From assembly GCA_018398585.1 (NCBI GenBank), contig JAGTTD010000009.1, forward strand, positions 16,001,193-16,065,192: a stretch of DNA of 64,000 bases. Direction: 5' to 3'. Both the position numbers and the translations under genes were made by a program. Each line of letters opens with the position of its first letter. The first letter of the stretch is position 1. Shown here piece after piece: positions 1 to 11,334 of the stretch. The DNA is from Simmondsia chinensis. Taxonomy: Eukaryota > Streptophyta > Magnoliopsida > Caryophyllales > Simmondsiaceae. The notes under the pieces were generated by a model that was not told the DNA's origin, made no database searches, and saw nothing but the letters and a program-made list of their open reading frames with translations.

Positions 1-390
1 CATCTATATCTTTACGGGTGTTGCCTGAGTCCTGGAGGCGAGCTTCAAGGGTGCATCTCGGACCGAGATGCACCCATGTCTGGGTAGGTATGCGTCTTTC
101 TTCTCTTGCTCGGCTTTCGGGATGTATTCCGTTAGTGAGGTGCGTTTCGTTCTCTTAAGTCAAAAGTGAAGTTCCGGAGGTAGCTTCATGCACCCCCGTT
201 AGAGTGGGCGTGATCCTTCCCTCTTCTACTTGAATCCTGGGATGTGTCCCGTCGGCAAGATGCGCTCCTTCCTTTTAGATCAAAGGCAAAGTTCCGAACC
301 CGGGCCTCCGGAGATGGATCTCGGCCAAAGTTGGGGCCTCATCCTAGGCGGCCACGTATCACTTGTTCGGATGACATTTTGATGTTTTCA
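1..390 (-). mobile_element. Partial gypsy LTR at the window edge
   Basis: The sequence matches 61755-62147, the distal part of the solo LTR near the other end of the window, with small indels. Read on the minus strand it is the 5' portion of a Tat-like gypsy LTR. The terminal TGATAACA of the family is degraded here: the plus strand reads GTTTTCA where the sister copy has GTTATCA. It is followed directly by GTGATCATAGC, the same flank that follows the sister LTR, so the two LTRs are copies of one insertion. Positions 49-75 form a palindrome with 13-bp arms (GGGTGCATCTCGG) and a one-base loop. The rest of the LTR lies outside the window. Confidence 0.75.
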
Positions 391-1790
391 GTGATCATAG
401 CATCAGTTGTTAAAATCATCAAGTATTGTTTAGTTACTAAGTAGGATTAGTTCCTTGTTTGAATTTAGTAATTATTGTTAGGATTAGTTTCTTGTTTGAA
501 TTTAGTAATGATTGTGGACTTTTATGGTCTTCTTGAGTTATTGAAATGGATTTGTTCCTTATTGAGTTGAACGATGGATTAGATTTTGCATTACAAATTA
601 TGTTGTTTGAGATAATTATAAGCTTAGTAAAATTTTCGATCTAATGGGCTACGATGTCATGGGATAATCTAGTTAACTAAAAATTAGAAGTATGTGCCTT
701 AGTTTAATGTGCCTATGTTCATTATCTAAGTGATTCTGATATATGTCACAAGAAGATAACCTATATTATTTAGAAGAGTTTTGAGAAACTCTATCCCATA
801 ACTATGTCCATAACAAAACTCAGGGTGTCCGGGCAAATGGAATATGGTAACCGTAATTGTTGTTTAAAAAAAAAGAAAAAAGAAATTTTTTTTCCATTCT
901 ACTTTAAAAAAAAAACCCCAAAAAGAAGATTAAAAGATTCAAATGATCTTGAGGCGATCACCTCTGGGTGATGAACGCCATTATATGGTGACTTGTGAGA
1001 TTCTAGAAATGAGAATTAGCTGAGCGATAGGTTCTGGAAGTGATATGTTCACTACGTGACCATAGGTTGAGCCACTAATGATCATTGATGAGTAAATTAA
1101 GATATTTGTTATCTTGAGTTGGAATCAAAGTATCATGAAGCCAATCGAGTCACTACTTTAATTGCTTGGTCTGTGCGACCTAAGCACAAGGGTTTTGTGC
1201 CCAAGCCTAACTAATTTTCTCAAAATCATCTACCTTGGTATGTTCTCCTAGTAAACGACATATTTTCATGGAATGGTTAACCATGCTCTTGTATGTCTTG
1301 AGCTAAAAAATGGTACCTTTCTCTACCAACATTCGAATTATGCTTGTGTTTTTCATTTAGCTTTAGTAGCTCTTTTATGTTTGGTCATAGTCTTCTATGT
1401 GAAGTTTCTCTCTAAGTTTGGCTTGGATAATTGTAACGCCTAACAAGTATTTGTTACTTTTATATTTTTTAAGTGATCTGTTAAGTGGCATGCTTGTTTT
1501 AATTGTATTCATTCGAAAATAATAAATCGATTAGTTCGGAAAGGCTTATTGGAGTCTATCTCTAAAGTACACTTCTCTTTGTGAGTTGTGTTTAGTAGAA
1601 AAGGCAATTACCAAAGGCTTTTTTAGTAAAGTTTTAATAAGAACTCGCTAATTGGAGTTTGATTTGTTCAAACACTTGTATACTTATGAGTGTAAAGGCG
1701 GGGAAATAGTGCGCTTCACTTTGTTACATTCATAGACTACCATTTGTATTATTGATATGTTTACCTCTTACTTTGTCAATCTGAAGTAGT
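391..1790. repeat. Noncoding block duplicated at 62148-63536
   Basis: No coding potential is visible. The block aligns almost base for base with 62148-63536, including A-rich stretches near 866-885 and 905-916. The match ends near CTTACTTTGTCAATC: here it runs on into copia-like sequence, whereas the right-hand copy jumps back into a tandem repeat of itself. The first 200 bases contain diverged short repeats of the kind seen at 60290-61100 (ATTGTTA..., GACTTTTATGGTC), so this is probably the right flank of the solo-LTR target site. It may be a leader or LTR of the copia element that follows, but no primer-binding site was recognised. Confidence 0.6.
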
Positions 1791-1949
1791 GATTTGTTCA
1801 AAGTGCTCCTTAAGGATGTTGAAAGTCAAATGAGAGTTTTGTGTAAACTCTCTGCAACGATAAAGGTCGTTAATCTTTTCTGATTTGTTCGAGGCATTTC
1901 TATAACAAAGAGTGCTGGTAGTAAATAGATGATTCCTAGAATGCCATAA

Positions 1950-3700
1950 CAAAAATGATGTTGTGGATCAAAGGACTCAAAACTTTATTATGGTTTACCT
2001 AAAAATTGTTTGGGAAGATTCACCTTTGTCTACTGATTATATGCTTAACTATATTCGCAGTAAGTTTTTGAATAGTGAACACTACACCTTACAAGTTAAG
2101 GAATAGTGTCAAACTTGCAATTGGCTATGTTCATCTTGATTAACGTTGTGGTTATGTCCTTAACTCATTGCACAATTAGGGTAACTTGGTCTACCATGTG
2201 TGTGATTTTGTTGACAAGCATCCTTATAAAGGTATAACATGAGTAGAGTCATGTGTGTTGACTTCTTGGAGGATGTGTTCCCTAGTGTGTGAAATTAAAT
2301 TAAAAGGGAATTTTTGAAGCAAGCATTGACTTCACCGACATCTTTGTGAATGGTAATCAATATGATATGATTGTATACAACGTGTGGGAGTTGATTGTTT
2401 TCCTACATGGGCATAAATATATTAAAAGCAAGTTGGTCTTGTTTATATATTAAAAATAGACGTGTCTTGTTTTTAGAGCACAAAGTAGATGGATCAATTA
2501 ATAAGTATGAGGCCATTTAGTAGGTGGGTTTTTATACTAAGTCGAGGGATAGACTATAATAATGTCTTTTCTCCGTTGGTGAAAATTGCCTCGACAAGCC
2601 TTTTAACTTCTTGCCATGGTTGCTCGATTGGACTTAACAAGCCTTTTAACTTCTTGCCATGGCTGCTCGATTGGACTTAGTGTTCTTCAAAATGGATGTC
2701 AAGATGACTATCAGGAATAGATAGTTTGAATGAGAAGACTTATACAGGCTAACCCTTTTTTTTCGTCACTAAGGGACAAGAAAGGGGAGTATGTCTCCTA
2801 AACGATCTATTTATATAGTCTTTGGCAGTCATCACACTAGTGGAAGTGGAATTCCATACTATTTTTAGTTTGTCCATAATAGGTGGGGACTATTTTCATT
2901 ATGTCAAAAAAAAAAGATGAAAAAAAGGGAATCTTGCTTCTCTCCTTGTGTGTCAGTGACATCCCATTGAATGAAAGCAACATGGAAATGACTAATGCCA
3001 CTTAATGGTGGTTGCCCTTTATTTTTTGATGATGGAAAAGAGTGATGGGAACTATGTGTTCAAGGATGGGTCCCTAATAAGTCATTCTAAAGGTCTCTAG
3101 TTTGTCTTGAGTGACCTATATTAAGAAATTCTATATGATTTTAGATGCATTGCTAAAAACTATGGATACTCCTATCTTAGAGTGTCACAAGTAAAGATTT
3201 GCCTCAAAACAAACAAGAAAGGGATCAGATGAATGATGTTCCTTATTCAGGCATTATAGGAGCTTAATATACACTATGTTGTGTACATTCTCAAATATTT
3301 GTTTGGCTGTTGAGATGGTATGTCCATGCTCAAGTTGTCAAACCAATTAATTGATAGATAAAAAAAAAATCTTCTATTACCTTTGTGGTACTGTAGTTTT
3401 GGTCCATTGTTACCTAGATGGTGATATGAGACGAATTAGAGTGTTAGTTCGGATTGGGTTGTGATCAAGATAAGCGTAGATGCACCTGACAATGTGTTCA
3501 TTCTTAAAGATGGTGGTGTTTCTTTGTCTTGAACATGACAAGAGGGCATTACCCTATCTATGTCAGAATCTAAGTATGAAGATTGTGTAGCAGCCTAAAG
3601 ACCTATGTGGTTGAGAAATTTTAGCTAAGGTTGAATGTAACAAATAATTCCAAGCACTTGTTCTTGAGAAAGTTGACAACATGGCTGCAACACAAATATT
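1950..3700 (+). mobile_element. Decayed Ty1/copia pol remnant (RT and RNase H)
   Basis: Short conserved copia blocks appear in order on the plus strand, separated by stops and frameshifts. Near 2480-2600 there is the GIDYNNVFSPLVKIAS block that opens the copia reverse transcriptase, then at 2650-2700 an LAMAARLDLV..MDVK-like block. Near 2940-3000 is a trace of the DIPLNE region after the YVDD motif. Near 3220-3300 there is a VPYSG..IYTMLCT block, and at 3470-3600 an RNase H block beginning DQDKRRCT. This is the expected N-to-C order, so it is one element rather than scattered fragments. The YVDD motif itself was not found and integrase upstream is not clear. It is long dead. The LTR-like sequence at 4703-6629 may be its 3' LTR. 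Confidence 0.7.
2594..2679 (+). repeat. 43-bp tandem duplication inside the copia RT
   Basis: Two adjacent 43-bp copies (2594-2636 and 2637-2679) beginning ACAAGCCTTTTAACTTC and ending GGACTTA differ at one base. The duplication falls within the block encoding the LLAMAARLDL-like RT motif and breaks the frame. Confidence 0.9.
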
Positions 3701-4702
3701 CAAATGACTCGAACTTACTTCTCATGCAATTTAGTGAATGTTTTCTATGTGATTTATTCTTGTTTGCATAAGTGACCTAAGGCACATAAATATAAATATG
3801 TCACTAGGCTATGATCAGTCTACTCATACAGATGATCGCCTCAATGCTGAGTGCGTGGGAGATGAGATCACGTTTTGAGTAAATATGGATCTCATCATGT
3901 CTTGTTCATGAGTTTTATAAGAGGCATGTAAAACAATGTCACCTCAGTTAGTTTGAGATGAGATTCGAAAGAGTCGAACATGGATTTCATTAACTCAGTC
4001 CATGTCATGCCTATTAGATAGCCGAATTTTAGTGGCATATTGTGTATTGCCTATGAGGAAATTCGTGTGGCGTAAATGATAAAGTGACAAGCCCAGTTAA
4101 GTGGGAGCTATGCCATAACATACATATCATACTGTATGTGCTATGAGATGACCAGAGTTTAGAGTGATTGAATGGATACCCTCTTCTTCATTGTGTTAGC
4201 AATTAGACTTAATAGTCCATGTTGGTACCCTTTGGGACTTGGAACCATCTCATGAAGTTGGAAACTGGTGCTGCTACTTTAGCGTGTAATCCAAGGGCCA
4301 TGATAGATTCGATCTAGTGGAACATGTCTAGGAAAGCGACTAGGCTAAGATGGATTGACGTGTGTGTCCCAAGAAAAGCTGTTTTAGCATTACCTGAACT
4401 GCCCAGGCGTTATGTAACATTAGTCATGACATGATCAAAGTTGTGTGAATTTAGCACATTACTTTAAGGGATCAATGATGCTAGATTCTTGGTGATGTTA
4501 AATGGTTTGGGGTATTTTGAACTTACTTATGTGTTCTTGAGGTATTATGTTAGTTGGATGGTGGCTTAATATAATAAAATCTGTTATTAATTGTATCGTT
4601 TGGTCGCACGTACCATTACCTGTATGAAGTGAGAGAGTAGCCTTAGTGGCCAAGTGGGATATTTTGGATGTTGACTTGGTCAGCCACCAAATATATCTTA
4701 AT
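3701..4702. other. Copia 3' noncoding region, no gene seen
   Basis: No ORF with recognisable similarity. The stretch follows the copia RNase H remnant and contains a GGCCAAGTGGGA motif at about 4648, of the kind that often precedes a copia 3' LTR. It is most likely the 3' untranslated part of that element. Confidence 0.4.
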
Positions 4703-4708
4703 TGTTGA

Positions 4709-4722
4709 GATATAGTGTAGAT
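4709..4722. repeat. LINE target-site duplication, left copy
   Basis: GATATAGTGTAGAT, identical to 6262-6275. It sits inside the copia-like LTR and brackets the RTE LINE. Confidence 0.9.
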
Positions 4723-6261
4723 ACGACAACAGCAACAACAACAACAGCAACAAACCAAGTGCATGAAGGGCTCCCACTCGCGCAGGGTCTGGGAGGGGAA
4801 GGATGTAGGTAGTCTGACCCCATCAGGGTGAGACCTTGACAAGAGACTATTTCCGAGGTTCCACAACCTTTTATTTGATCCAATTAAGGATGGATGCGTG
4901 TACGCCTGCAAGTAAATAATCAATTCATCACCAATGAATTAATCACAAATGAATTAATAAAATAAGCGTGCAAGCATCTAAGTATGTATGCACGTGAGAG
5001 CATACAAGCACGAAAGGGGGGGTTATACATGTGAAATAGTGCAATCATAGTGGGGGTTAGAGCATATAGGGAGTAAAAAGAGAGAGAGAGACAAAGGGAG
5101 GGTAGAGTGAAAGAGGGACATATAGAGAGAGAGTGGGAGGATGTAGAGAGTAGCGTAAAAGAGTAAAGTGGAGTGTAGAGAGTAGCACTATACCCTACGG
5201 TACTAGATCCTAGGAGTCTTAAGCGACTAAACCAACACCCGTACTATGTATACACAAACAAGCCTGCCACAATTTATTAATGCTGAATACACCTACACAG
5301 CTATATTAGTTATCCTTATACTATTCCTCCACTAAGCTCAAACTAGGGCCGTCTCTTCTTTTAGATTAGGGTAGGTGAGATCTTGTTGGATTGTCTACAT
5401 GAAATTCTTCTTTATCTTCTTTGTCTCAAGTGGAGGATTAGATATCCCTTTACATAGATGTGCACATCTCCTGATGGGCAATGGAGTCTCTAGTCAACTC
5501 CAGTGAATTCTCATTTGGCCAGCCTCTTCCTCTATTCGCATCTGTTGAGTAGTCTCCACCCAACCCTAGGAGCACTTGCAGCCAAACCATGCCGGGACAC
5601 GGCCATGCATTCTCTTGTGTCAGAACGAGCCTATTATAGTACGATGCTCCTTCCCAACTACATATGGTACACATATACTAATCCTCCACTGAGTTCTATC
5701 TAGGGCCAACTCTTCATTCAGGTTGAGATATGCTAGGTCCCGTCGGATTGTCTCCATCCAGCTCTTCTTAGGCCGGCCTCTCCCTCTCTTTCCATCTATA
5801 ATATGGAGTTGCTCGCATCTCCTAACAAGTGCATTAGTGGGTCTCCTCTTAACATGCCCAAACCACCGCAACCATTGCTCCCTCAGCTTGTCCTCTATCG
5901 AGACGACGCCTACTTTACTTGTTATGATTTCATTTCTAATCCTGTTCTTTCTTGTGTGTCTACATATCCATCTCAACATCCTCATCTCTGCCACTTTTAG
6001 CTTCTGCGTGTGATGGCACTTTACTGGCCAGCACTCTGCCTGGTAAGTGATAGCGGGTGTCACTATCGTCCAGAAGTATTTACCCTTTAGCTTTAACGGG
6101 AACTTCCTATCGTACAGTACTGCGAAACCCAACCTCCATTTATGCCGTCCCATCTTAATCCTGTTGTTGACATCTGCGTCCACTTCTCTGTCTTGTTGGA
6201 CCATGGAACCCAAGTATTTAAAGCATTCTTTCTGTGGTATGCTCTTTGATCCACTCTTAAC
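4723..6261 (-). mobile_element. RTE-type LINE, 5'-truncated, with 14-bp TSD
   Basis: A 197-codon ORF at 6213-5620 (minus) matches the C-terminal part of plant RTE reverse transcriptases: LKGK, PAITYQAECWPVK, AEMRMLRWICRHTRK, EDKLREQWLRWFGHV, then RGRGRPKKSWMETIRRDL. The 3' end carries the family tail, a TTG-rich repeat (plus strand CAACAACAACA from about 4727) with the usual GGAGCCC-type sequence upstream. The perfect direct repeat GATATAGTGTAGAT at 4709-4722 and 6262-6275 is the target-site duplication, so both ends are defined. Between the ORF end and the tail, pieces of the RGRGRP-type coding region recur in degraded form (about 5300-5420 and 5440-5560). The element is truncated and inactive. 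Confidence 0.9.
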
Positions 6262-6275
6262 GATATAGTGTAGAT
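6262..6275. repeat. LINE target-site duplication, right copy
   Basis: GATATAGTGTAGAT, identical to 4709-4722. Confidence 0.9.
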
Positions 6276-6674
6276 GTCCCCACTTAAGTAATGGGGGGAT
6301 TTCCTCCCTCCTTTTAAGGGAGTAATGGATTAGAGGAGAACCAGGTTTAAGTACCTATATATAGAGTGGTTTCCTCTCCTTAGTAATCAACTCATCCATC
6401 TGATTATGAAATCAATAACTTCTCTATTGCTCACCTCTCTCTATAGAGTCACCATCCCCGACTCTTGGTTTTTTGATGTGGAAACCTAGAAGACTCTGGT
6501 AGCCCTTTAAGTCGATATTCTATGTTCCTAAGGCGATCTAGCAAGGCAGTAAGACAAATCCAGATCCTATTCCACAATTGAGGTATTCCGTAAACTTAGT
6601 GTTTATCATTTACCTGTATTTTCCTACATGTTCTATGTAGTTTGCTTGGTACTTTTAGTCAACACAATAATTAC

Positions 6675-7198
6675 TAGGGAGTGTAAACAAACCAAAAGTT
6701 CAATGGACTACTCATGTTTAAAATTGATTAGAGCTCGTTCATGTTCGTTTTGGGGGCTTGATTGCTTATTGAGTTGAGTTTGAGCGAACTCGATAATCTT
6801 AACAAGCCCAATTCAAAACACTTGTTAACTTACGCGAACAGTTTGATAAGGGCTGGTTAACGGCTCAATAAGGGCTTGTCGAGAGCTCTTTAGTGGTTCG
6901 TATTAGCTTGAAAATGGTTTGGTAATGGCTCAATATTAACTTGAATAGCTCGTCTTGATAGTGAGCTCAACTTGATAGCAAATTCAGCTAGATTATGAGA
7001 TCAACTCGGTTTAATAACGAGCCCAACTCAACTCAATTGGAATAATGAGCCAATCTGAGCCAAGTATTTAATGCTCTAATATCTTATCGAATTGAGTTTG
7101 GGCAAAGGTTCAAAAGCTTGATTCAAGGTCAATAAGTCTTATGCTGCTTGAGTTGAAACCGATGATGCTCTTATTGACTCTTCTCATTGACAACCCTA
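6675..7198. mobile_element. hAT-like MITE, 524 bp
   Basis: The element begins TAGGGAGTGT and ends ACAACCCTA, imperfect terminal inverted repeats of the TAGGG.TGT type common in plant hAT MITEs. It is flanked by ATAATTAC (6667-6674) and GTAATTAC (7199-7206), an 8-bp target duplication with one mismatch, which is the hAT length. The interior has many short gagctc, gcccaact and tcgagct repeats and no ORF. It ends 47 bp before the first surviving asparagine synthetase exon and probably lies in the preceding intron. Confidence 0.65.
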
Positions 7199-7245
7199 GT
7201 AATTACTGACCTTGATGGATGCAACCTTTTTCCTACTTGTGCTAG

Positions 7246-10200
7246 GATGAAAGTTCTCCACTTGTATGGCTACCTGAGGGGCAATAACTCAATCATTGTT
7301 GCGGGTATTGAAGTGCGTGTTCCGTTCTTGGATAAAGACTTCATTAATTTCGTAATGAGTATCGATCCAAAGTGGAAAATGGTGTCGTTTTCAATTTGAA
7401 GCAATTAAATTGGATACATATTATAGCTTATTTAGTATTGTTTTCTATTTTTGATTTTTAAGAAACTAAGAACCATTTTTTGAAAATGAGTTTTTCTTGT
7501 TCTAAACATATCTTCATTGTCACTAAAACTAAGAGGAGCTAAAAACAAAAAAGAAAAAAAGTAAGAAAGAATTGTTATAAAATATGATTTTTAGTTTCTC
7601 GAAAAATAAAGAAGATAAAACAGTACCTAACACTTCTTAGTTATTTGTCAAAAAAACATAGTCTTAGCTGTTTGTGCTGTTATGAAGATAAATGGCTTGA
7701 ATATGTCATTTTATGCTCTATTGTGTTGCCAACTTTGCGACCATACTTACACCATTGCTTACTTAAGGTACTCATATCTGTTAAGTGTAGTTGGATGTTG
7801 GCGGGACACTTGGACACTTCAAGTTAGATTAAAAGCATATAAAGATTTTAGGAAATAGACAATAGTAGATGTTATCCTTGAAGATATACCAGTGTCCAAC
7901 TCTCATACCTTAGGACTTGTTTGATCATGTTGTAAAATTATTGCTTTTTTTCATATTCCCTTTTTCATTAGCAGTTTTTTAGAATTAATATTTTCCATTT
8001 TCAAGTGAGGCCATTTTTGTCTTAAAAATTCTTAGTTCTACTTTAAAAGGAGAAGCACTATTTTCATGCTTCTCTCTAAAAGTAAAAAAAATATATTCTA
8101 CTTTTATTTAAAAATGCTTTTCTGTGTGGGCTAAACACCCATAAAAACTCATCATATTTTTTTTTTCCTTTTTTGGTTCAAAAGGCACAATTAAAAAGCA
8201 CTTTTTGCTCTAAGACAACAGAACCAAATAGGCATCGAGTTTGGTTAACATGGCTTAAAGACCATGAATTCGAGCTTTGGACAGTTCCATGAGAAAAGTT
8301 TTGCCTCTCAAATAGGCACCACATTTTGGCATATGGAGCATCAGCATACAAATTGAATATGTTGATGCAATTTTCTGGGTCTTTGCCCTGGATCTCCAAT
8401 GTTTGTAAGTTTGTTCAAATTAACTTCATATCTTTTTCTTCATGATAATCCATATTTTATTTTGTGATAAAATTGATCCCCCGTCTGGTGAACAACACTA
8501 GGTAAAAATAGAAGAGGGGTTAATTTCTTGATAAAATAAAATATGAAGCACTATCTGGACTAAAGAAAGGACCTATTTACAGTAAAATTACAAATATTAG
8601 GGACCATTGAGTAGATATCTCAATTCTCGACTTTGAAGATGCAGTTCCCTATGTAGATAAAAGCACAGAAAAGGATTCGTAGTGGATGCATATATAAACT
8701 TAGGCATCTTCATCACTTTTAAGGGATTGATTTGGTTATGTTGCAAGGATAATGTGATGCTAACTTCTCTTTCATATCTTTACACAATATGTAATATTCC
8801 AATTGCTCAAATTTTCCAAATGATTAATCGAAAATAATCAATATCTACACCTAAATTAAATATCCATATATGGAGGGTTTTGGAGAGGAAAGGCATCCCC
8901 ATGCCTTATATCCAGGCCATTAGAGACATGTATGATGAACCAAAAACTAATATGCATACAACAGAAGGGGAAACCGACACTTTTCTCATTACAGTCGGGG
9001 TTCACCAAGGATCTGCCTTTAGTCCCTTTCTGTTCATTATGGTTATAATGAGATCACTAGGCATATCCAAGGAGGCATGCCGTGGTGCATGCTAATCGCT
9101 GATGACATCGTCCTAGTAGGGGAGTCTCGAGAAGAGGAAAATGAGAAATTGAAACTTTGGCGAAGGGCCCTGGAATCAAAAGGAATAAGACCGAGTAGAT
9201 CCAAGACTGAGTATATGGAACTCAAGTTTAGTACCTCCACCAGACCTAGCATAGGAGACGTCAGGATTGGGTCGGAGCCTATATCAAAAACGAGTGCTTT
9301 ATATACTTGGGTTCCATGGTACAACAAGACGGCGAAGTTGACAAGGATGTCAACAACCATATTAAAGTAGGTTGGCATACATGGAGGATGGCCTCCACGA
9401 TACTCTGCGATAGAAGATTCCCTTTCAAGTTAAAGGGAAAATAGCATAAGACGGTAGTGAGACCAGCTATGTTGTATGGTGCGGAGTGTTGGCCAATGAA
9501 ACAGCACCATACACAGAAGAAGAAGGTGGCAGAGATGAGGATGCAGTGATGGATGTGTGGACACACAAAGAAGGATAAGATCAGAAATGACGTCATGAGA
9601 AACAAAGTGAGCGTGGCCCAAAAGAGGATAAATTAAGGGAGCAACGCCTGCGATGGTTTGGGCATGCCTAGAGGAGACCGAGCACTGCCCATATCAGGAG
9701 ATGCGAACAACTGCATACTGTGATCAGGAGGAGAGGGAGAGGCAGGCCAAAGAAAAGATGGATGGAGACAATCCGACATGACCTCAACCACTTAAACCTA
9801 CATGAAGAGATGGCTTTAGATAGAGTTTAGTTGAGGGCTAGCATACGGGTAGCCCGTGTGCCGGTTCAGTATTGGGAAGCGTAGTTTGGATAACGCTAGT
9901 GACTCTAGATTTATATGTATGCCTGACTGATTGAAATGATAAGGGGGCAGCTATTTTAATGCCTTCTAATGCCTCTTGATGTGTTTTTACTGTCCATTGC
10001 GTGCTCTTTGACATTGTTTTTGCTTCCTTGCTTTCTTTTTTTCTTTATTGTTTTCATGCTCATATGCTCTTAAGCTTAGATGCTCGCATGTTTTTATGTA
10101 ATGCTTCTATGCTTCTCGGGTCGGGGGTCCCCGAAAACGGCTTCTCTTTAGGGTAACACCCTAAAGGGTTAAGGCTGCGTACATCCAAACCCCCCCCCCC

Positions 10201-11254
10201 CCCCCCACCCCTGCTCAGGCGGGAGCCCTTGCGGCACTGGGTTTGTTGTTGTTGTTGTTGTATTCTACATTTTGCTTAATTTGTCACTTTAACTCTCAAA
10301 TTATTGGTTGTACCCTATCATTTGCTATGTTTTATGTTTTTATTAATGCTATTCTGCCTTTTTTTATTTTTGTAAGTCAACGAACTTTTAACCGAAATTT
10401 CAAGTATAAAGTCAAATAATAATCCTACGTATTACATATCTTTTTGTTCCTGTTACTATATTTTACTAACAAGGGTTGATTATTACACTTTTCTTGGTGA
10501 TTCTAGATTAAGCATGATCTTGGAAGGATGGAGAAGTGGATTTTATGCATTGCCTTTGATGACGATAAGAAACCGTATCTTCTTAAGGCATGTATCCATT
10601 GTTTTTGTCAAAGAATCAATTATTCAGAGGCTTAAGCTATTAGAAGGCGACTTCAAAATGATTTTATACTCTAACATGCTGATGATTCCCTCATGTGAAT
10701 GGCTATTGTGTGTGAAATGTTGAACAGTGTATAAACTAATTTCCATCCTGTACTAAAATTATGAAATGGGGTTTGTTCGATTTGACCTCGAACTGTGGAC
10801 ATTGAAGTAAGTCTTAGAAATATCTATACTCCGACAATTTAGGGCTTCTTGCTATCATTCTTTGTTTACAATTTTTGGTTTTTAAAAAACTAAAAAATGG
10901 GCCTTAAAACTAAGTTTTTTTCGTTTCTGGTTTCCTGTTTTAAATTTTCACTCGAACTAGAAAAACTGAAAACAAAAAGCCAAAAAATCAAGAAAAATCA
11001 TTTCTAAAATATGATTTTTGTACATAAAAAAAAATTAAAAATTGCAAACAAAAAATAATACCAAACAGTCTTGCAGGTGCTTGTTTATGATGAATGGTCA
11101 ACATCTTGAGTATTCATTTTCTTTTTCTCCTCTGGTTTTTTTTTTGCCCCTTTCTTTTTTGTATCAGCATATACTGTACAATCAAAAGGAGCAGTTGAGT
11201 GATGGAGTGGGAAACCGCTGGATTGATGGCTTGAAGAATCATGCCAGCAAACAT
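7246..11254 (+). pseudogene. Asparagine synthetase pseudogene (three exons left)
   Basis: Three separate segments encode consecutive parts of the C-terminal synthetase (amidotransferase) domain of plant glutamine-dependent asparagine synthetase, which makes asparagine from aspartate, glutamine and ATP in the cytosol. Exon 7246-7381 carries the GIEVRVPFLDKDF motif and ends in IDPKWKM; it follows a TGTGCTAG acceptor. Exon 10507-10587 encodes IKHDLGRMEKW...FDDDKKPYLLK; it follows TTCTAG, and its donor is GCATGT rather than GTATGT. Exon 11168-11254 encodes HILYNQKEQ...GVGNRWIDGLKNHASKH, between CAG and GTATGT. All three are phase-compatible and stop-free. The N-terminal glutaminase exons, the earlier synthetase exons and the final exons are missing. 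The first intron holds an RTE LINE (8868-10262), and a gypsy element starts about 380 bp after the last exon. Some conserved positions have changed (VAGIEV where AWGLEA is usual). Confidence 0.85.
8868..10262 (+). mobile_element. RTE-type LINE 3' fragment in the pseudogene intron
   Basis: From about 8880 the plus strand encodes the second half of an RTE reverse transcriptase: ERKGIPMPYIQAIRDMYD, GVHQGSAFSPFLF, then after a short frame break PWCMLIADDIVLVGESREE (IADD catalytic motif, around 9080-9130), then SRSKTEYMELKFS. Further blocks follow in several frames to about 9840 (AEMRM, MCGHT, and a GRGRPKK-like region). The 3' untranslated region includes a 17-base C run (10190-10206), then GGCACTGGG and a (TTG)n tail at 10246-10261. 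It is 5'-truncated; no target duplication was found by eye. It is the same family as 4723-6261 and the tails at 19164, 21326 and 28940. Confidence 0.85.
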
Positions 11255-11334
11255 GTATGTCATTTTGAATACACAAATAAGAGATGGAGTTGTTTTTTTT
11301 CCTTTTGAATTAATGCGTCTTTGAGTTGGTCCAT

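Larger units (their letters stand above)
4703..6629 (+). mobile_element. Copia-like LTR split by a LINE insertion
   Basis: Two pieces, 4703-4722 and 6276-6629, join into a sequence of about 375 bp beginning TGTTGAGATATAG and ending TTTTCCTACA (TG...CA). The right piece has a promoter-like CTATATATAGAG near 6355 and an R-region-like ATCAATAAC near 6410, both typical of plant copia LTRs. The LINE at 4723-6261 and its target duplication account for the gap. Whether this is a solo LTR or the 3' LTR of the upstream copia remnant is open, because the 5' partner is not recognised. The left boundary could also lie near 4670 (TGTTGACTTGG). Confidence 0.5.

Noticed and set aside
49..75. Palindrome considered as a rho-independent terminator
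   Set aside because: This is plant nuclear DNA inside an LTR, with no T-run after the arm.
4498..4923. 141-codon minus-strand ORF
   Set aside because: It runs through the TTG/CAA tail of the RTE LINE (a run of Cys codons from the repeat) into copia flank; no domain, so chance.
7645..7827. Possible further asparagine synthetase exon
   Set aside because: The 60-codon ORF has no similarity to the enzyme and no matching splice phase; it is intron.
9043..9605. Minus-strand ORFs of 108-111 codons
   Set aside because: Antisense to the RTE LINE reverse transcriptase on the plus strand.
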